A DNA stretch of 61,770 nt, taken from contig NZ_JAIRBA010000025.1 in assembly GCF_022008365.1 (NCBI RefSeq), positions 1 through 61,770 on the forward strand, in the 5' to 3' direction. Both the position numbers and the translations under genes were made by a program. The notes under the pieces are model-generated. The model was not told the DNA's origin, did not search any database, and worked only from the letters and a program-made list of their open reading frames with translations. The stretch is from Aequorivita vitellina. Lineage in GTDB: Bacteria > Bacteroidota > Bacteroidia > Flavobacteriales > Flavobacteriaceae. Positions 1 to 7,787 of the stretch are shown here, in pieces; position 1 is the first letter of the stretch; each line of letters starts with the position of its first letter.

Positions 1-1109
1 CGGCGGATAAAAGTTGTGGGTTGTCCGTTTCTAAATAGCATTGACCGTTTTTAGTTGTTTGTTGTGGCTATGATTTGGGGCGGGGTGAAAGTTCCCTGAT
101 GGCGAGAGATTTCGTCTCAACATCCCCCCTGCCCCCCCGTTCAAAGGGGGGGAGCGCGTCATGAATGGTGCTGAGGTTGTTTTATTTGACAAGTGCTAAA
201 GTTTTGAGTATTGTTATTTTTTTGAGGGGACAGAGGGGTTGGGAGGTTTTTGAACGGGGATATTGCTTTCGGGGGTATTCGTTATACAGCGGGGTTCGAC
301 TGCGCTACCCTGACAATGGGAATGGAGGCTCGATCCGATAGCTATCGGATGCTGTTCGGCTGCGCTCGGGACGGGTTGCTCTGCTTGACAATGGGGCTTG
401 CGATGGGATGCGTTAGACAGTGGGGGTTCGACTGCGCTCACCCTGACATATTGCTCACCTTGATATATTGTTTGCGGTAGTATGTGTTAGACGGAGGGGG
501 TTTGAGTGACTATTTATAAACTTTTGTTTTTTAAATAAGTAGAACGGAAATTAGCGGTGTTTGGTTCTAGACGTTACTAAGCCCTCCTTTTGAAGGGGGG
601 TTGGGGGGATGTTTTTGACGGGCTGCTCAGCCTGACATTTGGCTTGCGATTGGAGGCGTTAGACAACGGGGTTCGACTGCGCTCACCCTGACATTGGGAA
701 TGGAGGTTCGACTGCCCTTCGGCTCAGTTTAGGACAGGCTAGCTCACCCTGACAAAGAGGCTTGCGGTGGGATGGGTTAGGTGACGGGAGTTCGATCCGA
801 TAGCTATCGGATGCTCTTCGGCTGTGCTTAGGACGGGCTAGCTCACCCTGACAATGGGGCTTGCGATGGGATGGGTTAGACGCCGGGGGTTCGACTGCGC
901 TCACCCTGACAAAGAGGCTTGCGTTGGGATGCGTTAGGTGACGGGGGTTCGACTGCCCTTCGGCTCCGCTCAGGACAGGCTGCTCACCCTGACAATAGAG
1001 CTTGCGATGGGATTCGATCCGATAGTTATCGGATGCTGTTCGGCTCCGTTTAGGACAGGCTGCTCGCCCTGACATATTGCTCAAACTGACAATTGGGCTT
1101 GGGGTTGGG
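1..1109. repeat. Degenerate dispersed-repeat array
   Basis: No credible gene. The stretch is made of shuffled copies of a few short words: TTCGACTGCGCTCACCCTGACA, GCTTGCGATGGGATGCGTTAGAC-like units, and the palindrome ATCCGATAGCTATCGGAT (near 330-349 and 790-810, degraded near 1015-1032). A second family, a C-run/G-run inverted repeat around TTCAAA or TTTTGAA, is at 121-152 and 581-611. Open frames across it are compositional artefacts in both strands. The same words recur at 26.9-27.3 kb, 28.65-29.15 kb and the right end of the window, so this is a genome-wide repeat family. Function unknown. Confidence 0.85.
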
Positions 1110-1352
1110 TTATTTTAGGTGGTGTATTATTGTTTCGGGGTTGATGCCGGTGTAGTCTGCGAATTCGTAGATGGTGAGGAGGTGGTGCTTTTTTTTGTGA
1201 AGGTAGTTTCTTATTTCCTTGTTTAGGTAGAGGGCGTGACGGTATGACTTGCCCGTGAGGAGTTGGATATCTTTTGGATATATAACTATTCGGGAGGTGC
1301 GGGAACTTTTGGGCGAAAGTGGAGTTTTGATATTTTTTTCATCGGGGTACAT
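1110..1352 (-). CDS. Small conserved HTH-like protein
   Basis: 80 residues, basic, no signal peptide or membrane segment. The N-terminal ~20 residues look disordered. Residues 22-50 (VIYPKDIQLLTGKSYRHA...) and 57-80 (LLTIYEFADYTGI...) are two short predicted helical segments of the kind seen in small winged-helix or excisionase-type DNA-binding proteins. I recognise the general pattern from uncharacterised small flavobacterial proteins, but no function is established. It sits alone, bordered by the repeat array and an AT-rich gap, and its codon use is ordinary for the replicon. Its regularity argues for a real gene. Confidence 0.7.
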   Translation of the reverse strand: MYPDEKNIKTPLSPKSSRTSRIVIYPKDIQLLTGKSYRHALYLNKEIRNYLHKKKHHLLTIYEFADYTGINPETIIHHLK

Positions 1353-1840
1353 GGTGGTTTTTTAGAGTTATAAATGTTTGAGGGACATTTATATAAACAG
1401 ATAGGCGTAATTTGAGGTGACAATTGATTAGCATTGAAAATTAATTTTAATGAAATAAGACTAAGATTTATAGTTGCTTTTATTTTGGTTTTAATTAAAA
1501 AAAACGGGGTTTTAGATTTTAACATAGTAGTATGATAGTAGGGGTTGACTAGGGAAACACTAGCATGAACGTAGCACTAGAGTAGCATGAAAGGTACATG
1601 AAACATACATAGATGCGGGTTGAACACTACATTAAGTCACCCTGAACCATACATAGATAATTTTGAACAGTACATAAACACATCATTTAGTTTTCGTTTT
1701 TTAGCTTTTTTTAATTCATTTTTTAATTAATCACTGAATTATTGTGCTTAAAAAATCTTGATGCAGTTTGTGTGTATTTTGTTTGGTGTTGGGCAGACCT
1801 CAGCGTAAAAATTACTGGGTTGACTTGCCATGTTATTATT
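1353..1840. other. AT-rich intergenic region with short degenerate repeats
   Basis: No supported gene. Between about 1557 and 1680 a loosely repeated word (variants of GAACnnTACATAgat / TACATAAAC) occurs four or five times at ~20-30-base spacing. The rest is AT-rich, including the leader of the small upstream minus-strand gene. An open frame overlapping its start in another frame is a shadow. Confidence 0.5.
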
Positions 1841-2464
1841 TTAATTAAGGGCTTTGAATTGTATGAGATGTCGCAATTGATCTAAGGGTATAAATTGGAT
1901 TTTTGAATATTTGCGGCGTACTATTTTGTATCTACTTATATGTTTGAAATAATAAGCATCGCCTAAAAAATACAATAGAATAATATGCATTAGGTCGTGC
2001 AAATCTGATTTGGGTAGTTGCTTATCCATTTCTAAATACAGGAGGAGATGAAGTTTATTGGAGGTTTTGTAAATTTTTTTTACCGCAAAATAAATTTGAT
2101 AGATATTATTTTCAGTGCCTAAAAACTGGTTATAAGCGCACAACGCTATGATAGAATGCTTATATGGAGTGATGCCCGACTGAAAATGCCACTGAGAGAA
2201 GGAAGGAGCTTTATCGAGCAACCGTGCGGCGATTTTTTTTAATGTGGATCTACCTTTTGTTAAAAAAACTAAATTGGCCGAAGGAGTGTCGTTTTTATTA
2301 AAACTTATTAAAATATAAAGTTTTGGGTGAAGTTTACGAACCAATTTGTCTAAAACACAATAAATATCGTATTGTGTCCTTTTATCGTCGATGCTCCGTG
2401 CAAAAAGGAAGTTTTTTTGTTTTAAAGAAAAGTAATTCCAAAAACTGCTTATTTCTGTTTCCAT
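1841..2464 (-). CDS. Uncharacterised 207-aa protein
   Basis: Soluble protein without signal peptide. Residues 1-105 (FWNYF...KQKNFLFARSID, then a segment ending ...LLDKAPSFSQWHFQ) resemble an uncharacterised bacterial family with the layout 'FW-WF-x-F' / 'ELIITA-G' / 'APxLxxW', in which the C-terminal half varies. That assignment is from memory of the pattern and has no biochemical meaning attached. The C-terminal half is rich in Lys and aromatic residues. It is monocistronic and divergent from the LytTR gene, with a 225-bp gap containing a perfect 9-bp-arm inverted repeat. Confidence 0.65.
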   Translation of the reverse strand: METEISSFWNYFSLKQKNFLFARSIDDKRTQYDIYCVLDKLVRKLHPKLYILISFNKNDTPSANLVFLTKGRSTLKKIAARLLDKAPSFSQWHFQSGITPYKHSIIALCAYNQFLGTENNIYQIYFAVKKIYKTSNKLHLLLYLEMDKQLPKSDLHDLMHIILLYFLGDAYYFKHISRYKIVRRKYSKIQFIPLDQLRHLIQFKALN

Positions 2465-2656
2465 GATTTTGAAGATTTTGTTAGTTATCGCTTTATAGGA
2501 TTCTAGCCTTCAGGTGAAAATTCAATCTTATTTTTCTGAAACTATTTATTTATTTACGTGGCAGAATTGCGAATGCACGAATTTCAACTAGAGGTGTCTT
2601 TGTAACTGCAAATTATTAAAATACATTGCAAAATAATGGCGGACGAACTGCCAACG

Positions 2657-2675
2657 ATGGCGGTTGAACCGCCAT
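2657..2675. repeat. Inverted repeat upstream of LytTR regulator
   Basis: ATGGCGGTT-G-AACCGCCAT is a perfect 9-bp-arm inverted repeat 15 bases before the TTG start of the LytTR gene. A third half-site (AATGGCGG) lies just upstream near 2635-2642. It could be an operator or a leader hairpin. LytTR proteins usually bind direct repeats, so autoregulation through this site is only a guess. Confidence 0.5.
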
Positions 2676-2689
2676 TATTAGTTATATAA

Positions 2690-3442
2690 TTGTGGTATTA
2701 TTCAAGTGCTAAATTTTATGCTTTGCGATATTACCTCATCATTGGAGCTATACCAGCAGCCTTGAATGCAGTAATTCCCGTTTTTGACAAAAGCGGGGAG
2801 TTTAAGTGTTTGGGGATGGCAGCCGAAAATGCTATTAATTGGAGTAAAATACTGAAGTTGCCGCCAGAATTAATTTTGATCAATCTGGATGACCCGAAAG
2901 TAGAAGTGTCTAAGATCATCAAGAAATGCAACATTAAATTAGGTGTAATTCCTAATTATATTGGGATAACAACTTCGTATGAAAAAGGATTTAATGCATT
3001 TAGAGTTGGTTTTGTTGATGTAATTCTCGCCCCATTTACCAAAATCAAAATATTGAAGGTTCTGGACAAATATAGAGTTGCTTTTTGGCCAAGTTACATT
3101 TATTGTATAGACTGCTATTATGACTTTTTTTATATAAACCTTCATGATTTACTTCTGATTAAAGCCGATAATTATAATACAGATTTTTTCATGAGGGATG
3201 GTTCGATCCATGCTAGTTTTAAAAATCTAAAAAAAACCCATCCCCTGTTACCTTCCAATTTTCAAAGAATAAACAGAAGTTATGTTATAAATTCCTTTTA
3301 TGTTTATAGAATACATACTGGAAAGAGCCAACTATATCTACGGCATTACGACCAAATATTAACCTATACAAAAAAATATCGCAACAATATTTTCCTTATT
3401 AAAAAGCAATTGTTAAAAGCTCCTGAATCTATTTTCGCTTGA
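2690..3442 (+). CDS. LytTR-family response regulator with atypical receiver
   Basis: 250 residues from a TTG start; a second TTG at codon 12 (2723) would begin right at the receiver core and is an equally good candidate. Residues ~14-130 have the receiver layout, with a phosphoacceptor candidate in LINLDDP (Asp67/68) and a Lys in APFTK (118). The usual N-terminal acidic pair is absent (LIIGAIPA), so phosphorylation may be lost or altered. Residues ~146-235 form a LytTR DNA-binding domain, recognisable from FYINLHDLLLIKAD and NFQRINRSYVIN. It has no adjacent LytS-type kinase; the nearest kinase, downstream, is of the NarL type with its own regulator. Confidence 0.85.
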   Translation: MWYYSSAKFYALRYYLIIGAIPAALNAVIPVFDKSGEFKCLGMAAENAINWSKILKLPPELILINLDDPKVEVSKIIKKCNIKLGVIPNYIGITTSYEKGFNAFRVGFVDVILAPFTKIKILKVLDKYRVAFWPSYIYCIDCYYDFFYINLHDLLLIKADNYNTDFFMRDGSIHASFKNLKKTHPLLPSNFQRINRSYVINSFYVYRIHTGKSQLYLRHYDQILTYTKKYRNNIFLIKKQLLKAPESIFA

Positions 3443-3661
3443 TTTATACCCCTTCACATGTTCTACCCCCCCTACTCACATGAATTTTAGGGCACCTCAC
3501 AGGATAGCTCTCTATTATTTCGGTTTTTATAATTATGGATATTACTTTAGACGACAGGAAGTTGCTCTCCTACTGGTCTATTGCCAGGTTCATTGTGCAC
3601 AATGATTACCTCTTCGCAGGAAGAGGATTGTCACTTATTCAATAATTTAAAAACGTACACA

Positions 3662-3823
3662 ATGAAAACAAAATTAATATTTCTAGGGCTATGGTGTTTT
3701 ATAGGATTATTAACCTCCTGTACTCCCACTCCAATCAATAACGACAATAAAGTTGAAAAAACCCAGCCAGTATATGCCACAGGTGGTGAACACAGTACTG
3801 AAGCAGATAATGAAAAGGATTAA
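3662..3823 (+). CDS. Small lipoprotein
   Basis: 53 residues from the ATG at 3662, chosen because the signal sequence begins there (MKTKLIFLGLWCF...) and the upstream in-frame extension has no secretory character. Lipobox LTSC puts the lipidated cysteine at residue 20; the mature peptide is a short acidic tail (TPTPINNDNK...EADNEKD). It is followed by a hairpin terminator at 3850. Such short lipoproteins are often poorly conserved, so no role can be assigned. It directly precedes a sensor kinase gene and could be a local envelope partner, but this is speculation. Confidence 0.65.
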   Translation: MKTKLIFLGLWCFIGLLTSCTPTPINNDNKVEKTQPVYATGGEHSTEADNEKD

Positions 3824-3849
3824 ATTTCATAACTCCCTAATTTTGAGAG

Positions 3850-3880
3850 AAGCCTTTTATAATAAAGAGGCTTTTCTTAA
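3850..3880 (+). terminator. Rho-independent terminator after lipoprotein gene
   Basis: AAGCCTTTT / AAAGAGGCTT arms with a short AT loop, followed by TTTTC. It ends the lipoprotein transcript 27 bases past its stop codon and lies upstream of the kinase start. A TAATTTTG box at 3878-3885, immediately after the hairpin, fits the Bacteroidota -7 consensus and could start the kinase transcript, although no well-placed -33 box was seen. Confidence 0.6.
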
Positions 3881-3908
3881 TTTTGTGTACCCCCCTAACA
3901 CATTAATT

Positions 3909-5939
3909 ATGAGCACCTACTATTCAACACACGGGCGGGCGTTTGGCTATGCCCTTTTTTTATTTCTCAATTTAGCTTCCCTTCCACTCACCGCACAGAG
4001 AGCACCAATGGATCCGGATTTTGAAAAGCATTTAAATCAGGCTCTTAACGACAGTTTATCTCTAGAGGTTAGAAAAAAACACTTAACCTTCTATTATAAT
4101 CTAGTAAAGGAAATTCAAGATGATAGTTTGAAATATGAACGAATAAGCGAAATTGTTGAAATAGCTTCAAACCTTAAAGATTCCGTTTATTTCCACAATA
4201 TTTCCAACGTAGGCCATAAACTAGCACTTAGCATAAATAAGCCATCATTTGTTGGGGATTCACATTGGAATTATGCCGCATATTATTTAAACGAAAAAGA
4301 ATACGAGCGCAGCTATGACCACTATCACCATGCGTATAAGTTATTTATTGAAGCAAATAATGATTATTACGCCGGGAAGATGCTGTACAATATGGCTTAT
4401 ATATCAAGCAAGACTTACGATTATACTGGAGCCGAAATTCTTCTTTTTCGGAGTATCAAATTATTTGAGCAAACGGGAAGTACCTTACAGCGCTATCGCA
4501 GTTTTAACCTATTAGGTACTATAGCTGACGACATGGAGGAATTTGAAAAAGGTCTGAGTTATTATACTACTGCGGCCAATTTAATAAAGGAACTTGACAA
4601 GTGGGAGTATAATAGACTGCAAAATTTGAACAATCTGGGAGTACGATTAATAAAGATGAAGCAATTTGACGAAGCTCTCTCCTATTTTAACGAAGCCCTT
4701 TCATTTCCTGAAATTCTTAGATCATCACCAGCTTTACTAGCTAAATTACTAGACAACAGAGCATATTGCTTAATATCCCTCGGGAAGCATGAAAATGTAG
4801 TTTCTTCTATGTTAAAGGCAATAGCCATACGCGATAGTATAGACGATACATCAGGGCGGGTTATAAGCAGACTTCGATTTGCCAATTATTATGGAAAGAT
4901 TGGCGACAGCGCGCAGGCTATAGTATATGCAAAGCATGCCAGAGAGCTTGCAAGCGAGAATAATTTAAAGCGGGACGTGCTTCATTCGCTAGAGTTTTTA
5001 GCGGTGTATGATAGAAAGAATGCGGTTTCGTATTTGGAGCGACATATAGCTTTAAATAAAAAGATAAATGCAGAGGATCGAAATTTGAGAAATAAGTTTA
5101 CAGCTATTCAATACGAGACGGAAACCTACATTCGTAAAAATGAGCGGCTTTTAAAACAAAAGCTGCAGCTTTTATTAATATCGTTGGTTTCCATTGCCAT
5201 TCTTTTACTTATTTATTTAAATACAAGGCAACGCGCAAAAAATAAGCAGCTACTGCTGGAGCGGCAGGAACAGCAATACAATGAAGATATGTATTTGATG
5301 GCACTTGCCCAGAAGTCGAATCTAGAAAAGGGAAGAGCGGAAGAACGAAAGCGCATCAGTCAGGAATTGCACGACGGAATTATCTCAAGACTATTTGCGC
5401 TCCGGTTTAAGTGGCAAACGATTAAACTTAGTGGCGAAGCTATAATGCTAGAACAGCACAGACATTTTTTAAATTTATTAGAAGAATTAGAGACTGATAT
5501 TCGAAACCTTTCCCATGAGTTTCGAAATATGCTATATATGGAAGATAAAAATTTCCTCAATGGCATTAAAACGCTTATTAAAGAGAAAAGCGAAATAGGA
5601 AATTTCACCTTTCGTTTTGATTATGAGCAGGCGGAGGATTGGGAAAATATACCGTTTATTACCAAAATTAATGTGCAGCGTTTTTTTGAAGAGGTACTTC
5701 AAAACGTAATAAAACACGCTCAAGCTACGGAAGTAACAGTATCTATTTACAGGGATATGAAGGTGTTAATATTTAAAATAACGGACAACGGGAAGGGGTT
5801 TAGCCAATCGCAATTAAAAAAAGGGATAGGAATTAAAAATTTAGAAAACAGGAGTAGTAAATTAAAAGGGAATCTTGAGGTACAATCAACATTAAATGTT
5901 GGTACGGTAATTTGTTTATGCATTCCCATTAATAATTAA
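3909..5939 (+). CDS. TPR-containing sensor histidine kinase (NarL/HisKA_3 type)
   Basis: 676 residues from the ATG at 3909, which begins a signal peptide (residues 1-30, ending LTAQ). A longer in-frame start at 3753 would overlap the lipoprotein gene and cross the terminator, so it is rejected. The sensor region, residues ~120-350, is a run of tetratricopeptide-like repeats in the periplasm. One membrane helix (~420-437) is followed by a coiled coil. The HisKA_3 box RISQELHDG has the phosphoacceptor His488. The HATPase domain has N-box Asn599 and the DNGKG G1 box at 626-630. Four bases separate it from its regulator, so the two genes form one operon and a phosphorelay pair. Confidence 0.93.
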   Translation: MSTYYSTHGRAFGYALFLFLNLASLPLTAQRAPMDPDFEKHLNQALNDSLSLEVRKKHLTFYYNLVKEIQDDSLKYERISEIVEIASNLKDSVYFHNISNVGHKLALSINKPSFVGDSHWNYAAYYLNEKEYERSYDHYHHAYKLFIEANNDYYAGKMLYNMAYISSKTYDYTGAEILLFRSIKLFEQTGSTLQRYRSFNLLGTIADDMEEFEKGLSYYTTAANLIKELDKWEYNRLQNLNNLGVRLIKMKQFDEALSYFNEALSFPEILRSSPALLAKLLDNRAYCLISLGKHENVVSSMLKAIAIRDSIDDTSGRVISRLRFANYYGKIGDSAQAIVYAKHARELASENNLKRDVLHSLEFLAVYDRKNAVSYLERHIALNKKINAEDRNLRNKFTAIQYETETYIRKNERLLKQKLQLLLISLVSIAILLLIYLNTRQRAKNKQLLLERQEQQYNEDMYLMALAQKSNLEKGRAEERKRISQELHDGIISRLFALRFKWQTIKLSGEAIMLEQHRHFLNLLEELETDIRNLSHEFRNMLYMEDKNFLNGIKTLIKEKSEIGNFTFRFDYEQAEDWENIPFITKINVQRFFEEVLQNVIKHAQATEVTVSIYRDMKVLIFKITDNGKGFSQSQLKKGIGIKNLENRSSKLKGNLEVQSTLNVGTVICLCIPINN

Positions 5940-5943
5940 TGGT

Positions 5944-6627
5944 ATGGAGACAAAAAGTATAAATGTATTCATGGTTGACGACCATGCTATGATTTTGAAA
6001 AGTTATGCAGATGAATTGAAGAAATTTGAAAACCATAGTGGAATCTATCGGTTTCAGATAGAGCGAGCGTATTCTTTATTACAAGCGATAGATGTATTAA
6101 AATTTACTTTTGAAAAAAGAGAGATGCATTTGGTCCTATTGGATATTGGTTTACCAAATTGCGAAGTTCCGGGTTATAAATCTGGTTTGGAATTAGGAAT
6201 TGCAATCCGCGAGAATTACCCAAAAACAAAAATAATAGTTATTACTAGTTATAACTCCTATCCCCTAATACAGAGATTATTTGACCTTATAAAACCCGAA
6301 GGATTACTGTTAAAAGGAGAGCTTAATCCTGAGGGGTTGCGGGCAGCAGTTCAGGATGTTTTGGAGGGAGTGCCCCACTTTACTAAGACCGTGCGGAAAT
6401 TTTTAACCCAAGCTCCTGTGAAACCTAATATATTAGATCATTATGATATGCTTATACTCTATTACCTATCTGAGGGGGTGCTAACCAAGGATTTAGTAAA
6501 CCACCTACCACTATCATTAAGATCAATTGAAAGGAGAAAAAATAATCTCAAGGATATTTTAAAACTGGATTATAAAAGCAGTGATGTAATGCTATTAAAC
6601 AGAGCAAAGGAGGAAGGGTTTTTGTGA
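5944..6627 (+). CDS. Response regulator, NarL/FixJ-like, partner of the TPR kinase
   Basis: 227 residues. The receiver is intact: acidic pair Asp12-Asp13 (MVDDHAM), phosphoacceptor Asp67 (LLDIGLPN), Thr101 (VITSYN) and Lys124 (LLKGE). A helix-turn-helix region at ~163-207 (DMLILYYLSEG...SLRSIERRKNNL) resembles the LuxR/NarL fold but is divergent. It lies 4 bases after the kinase gene and is almost certainly cotranscribed. Targets are unknown; the redox-membrane protein and DUF6520 peptide downstream are plausible. Confidence 0.9.
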   Translation: METKSINVFMVDDHAMILKSYADELKKFENHSGIYRFQIERAYSLLQAIDVLKFTFEKREMHLVLLDIGLPNCEVPGYKSGLELGIAIRENYPKTKIIVITSYNSYPLIQRLFDLIKPEGLLLKGELNPEGLRAAVQDVLEGVPHFTKTVRKFLTQAPVKPNILDHYDMLILYYLSEGVLTKDLVNHLPLSLRSIERRKNNLKDILKLDYKSSDVMLLNRAKEEGFL

Positions 6628-6653
6628 AACCGAGATGTTAGACCGCACTTCTA

Positions 6654-6768
6654 CTAGAATATAGAGCGCTTCGCTGCTAGAATCTAGACCGCTTCGCTGT
6701 TAGACTTGAGAGCGCTACGCTGCTAGAACCTAGATCGCTTCGCTGTTAGATTATAGACGGCTGCGTTA
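6654..6768. repeat. 23-bp tandem repeat, five units
   Basis: Five consecutive 23-base units start at 6654, 6677, 6700, 6723 and 6746. The consensus is roughly CTAGAATCTAGAnCGCTTCGCTG, and a decayed sixth copy lies before them. It fills the gap between the response regulator and the receiver-like gene. Each unit contains the CGCTTCGCTG word also found in the dispersed flavobacterial repeats. No coding function. Confidence 0.85.
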
Positions 6769-6814
6769 TTAAACTTTAGACTTGACGAAATACAACTGAT
6801 AAATAATATAAACT

Positions 6815-7495
6815 GTGGCAGTTAAGACATTGAAATATCTTTTTATTGAACATCTTTTATTTGTAAAAGATGGGTTTTACGATGGGTTAAAGCAAATTTC
6901 AAGGAGCAATTCTTTTCTAAAGTTAGAGGGTATTGAAATAAGTGATGTTGCAACCAATAGTCCGTTACTCAGCGAGCTTATTGATAATAATAGATTTTAT
7001 TTTGTTTGGGTTAATTTAGATTTTCCGTTGGAGTTAAAGGAGGAACATACTACTCCTGTAGCGTTACTTGCTGCTATAAAAAAGAAATATCCGGAAACAC
7101 ATTTAGTGGTTACGATGAGAAATATCACTGTTTTTTCCTTACGGAAGGTGTTCAAAAAAATAAACCCACAGATCGTTCTTGAATTAATAGACTGTGATCG
7201 AGAAACAATAATTGATGCATTAAGAAGTGTTTTTAAAAAGGAGGTTTACTACAGCCGAAATGTTTTGATGCTATTGTATAAATTTTTAGAAACATTTGAA
7301 GTGATGGACGATACAGACTATGCCATATTGCACGAGCTTGATCTTGGTACTGCAGTTAGCGCCCTACCGAAAAAAGTGCACCTCGCCCATTCGACAATCT
7401 TAATTAGAAGAACCAAACTTAAGGAAGTATTTAAATTAGTAGGAAAAACTGATATGGATTTGATAAAAGCTGTAAAAACGCAGCGATTTGTATAA
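6815..7495 (+). CDS. Receiver-like pseudo-response regulator
   Basis: 226 residues from a GTG start (no ATG is available in the right place). Its length and layout parallel the preceding response regulator: a receiver-like N-terminal half, then a C-terminal helical domain (~165-210, DDTDYAILHELDLGTAVS...). The acidic pair is replaced by Glu12-His13 (FIEHLLF). Asp69 (VNLDFP) may occupy the phosphoacceptor position, Thr100 follows (VVTMRN), but the conserved Lys is not visible. It is probably a diverged duplicate acting without phosphorylation or as a decoy. That is inference from residue loss. Confidence 0.75.
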   Translation: MAVKTLKYLFIEHLLFVKDGFYDGLKQISRSNSFLKLEGIEISDVATNSPLLSELIDNNRFYFVWVNLDFPLELKEEHTTPVALLAAIKKKYPETHLVVTMRNITVFSLRKVFKKINPQIVLELIDCDRETIIDALRSVFKKEVYYSRNVLMLLYKFLETFEVMDDTDYAILHELDLGTAVSALPKKVHLAHSTILIRRTKLKEVFKLVGKTDMDLIKAVKTQRFV

Positions 7496-7572
7496 GTCTT
7501 TCTTATAACTCATCCACATTTATTTAGCCTTAAGTTAATATAGTATTGCTTTACAATATCTAATTTTTCAAG

Positions 7573-7719
7573 GATAATCCTTGAATTTTCAGTGATAATC
7601 CTTGAAATATCAGTGATAATCCTTGAATTTTCAGTGATAATCCTCGAATTTTCAGTGATAATCCTTGAATTTTCAGTGATAATCCTTGAATTTTCAGTGA
7701 TAATCCTTGAATTATCAGT
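7573..7719. repeat. 21-bp tandem repeat, seven units
   Basis: Seven units of GATAATCCTTGAATTTTCAGT start at 7573, 7594, 7615, 7636, 7657, 7678 and 7699, nearly identical apart from one- or two-base variants in units 2, 4 and 7. The period is a multiple of three and the unit lacks stops in one frame of each strand, so both strands stay open. The minus strand would encode repeats of SRIITEN. There is no spacer structure, so it is not a CRISPR. It lies 69 bases before the MauE-like gene and could affect its expression. Confidence 0.9.
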
Positions 7720-7787
7720 GCATTTTATACAGATAGTTTCATTTTGGCTCACTAATTTTATCTATGTAAAAATTGAAACACAATATT

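Noticed and set aside
250-1084. Open frames of 75-133 residues inside the left repeat array, on both strands
   Set aside because: They are read through GC-rich repeated words, lack any domain pattern and overlap on both strands; composition explains them.
3535-3645. A 36-codon frame between the LytTR gene and the lipoprotein gene
   Set aside because: Too short, no signal or domain pattern, and it lies in a leader region; no independent support.
3753-3908. The long upstream extension of the histidine kinase
   Set aside because: It overlaps the lipoprotein gene and crosses its terminator; the signal peptide begins at 3909.
7573-7719. CRISPR array
   Set aside because: Units are contiguous with no spacers, and no cas genes are present.
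7510-7752. 80-codon minus-strand frame of SRIITEN repeats as a gene
   Set aside because: It exists only because the 21-bp tandem repeat is a multiple of three; no start context or conserved ends.
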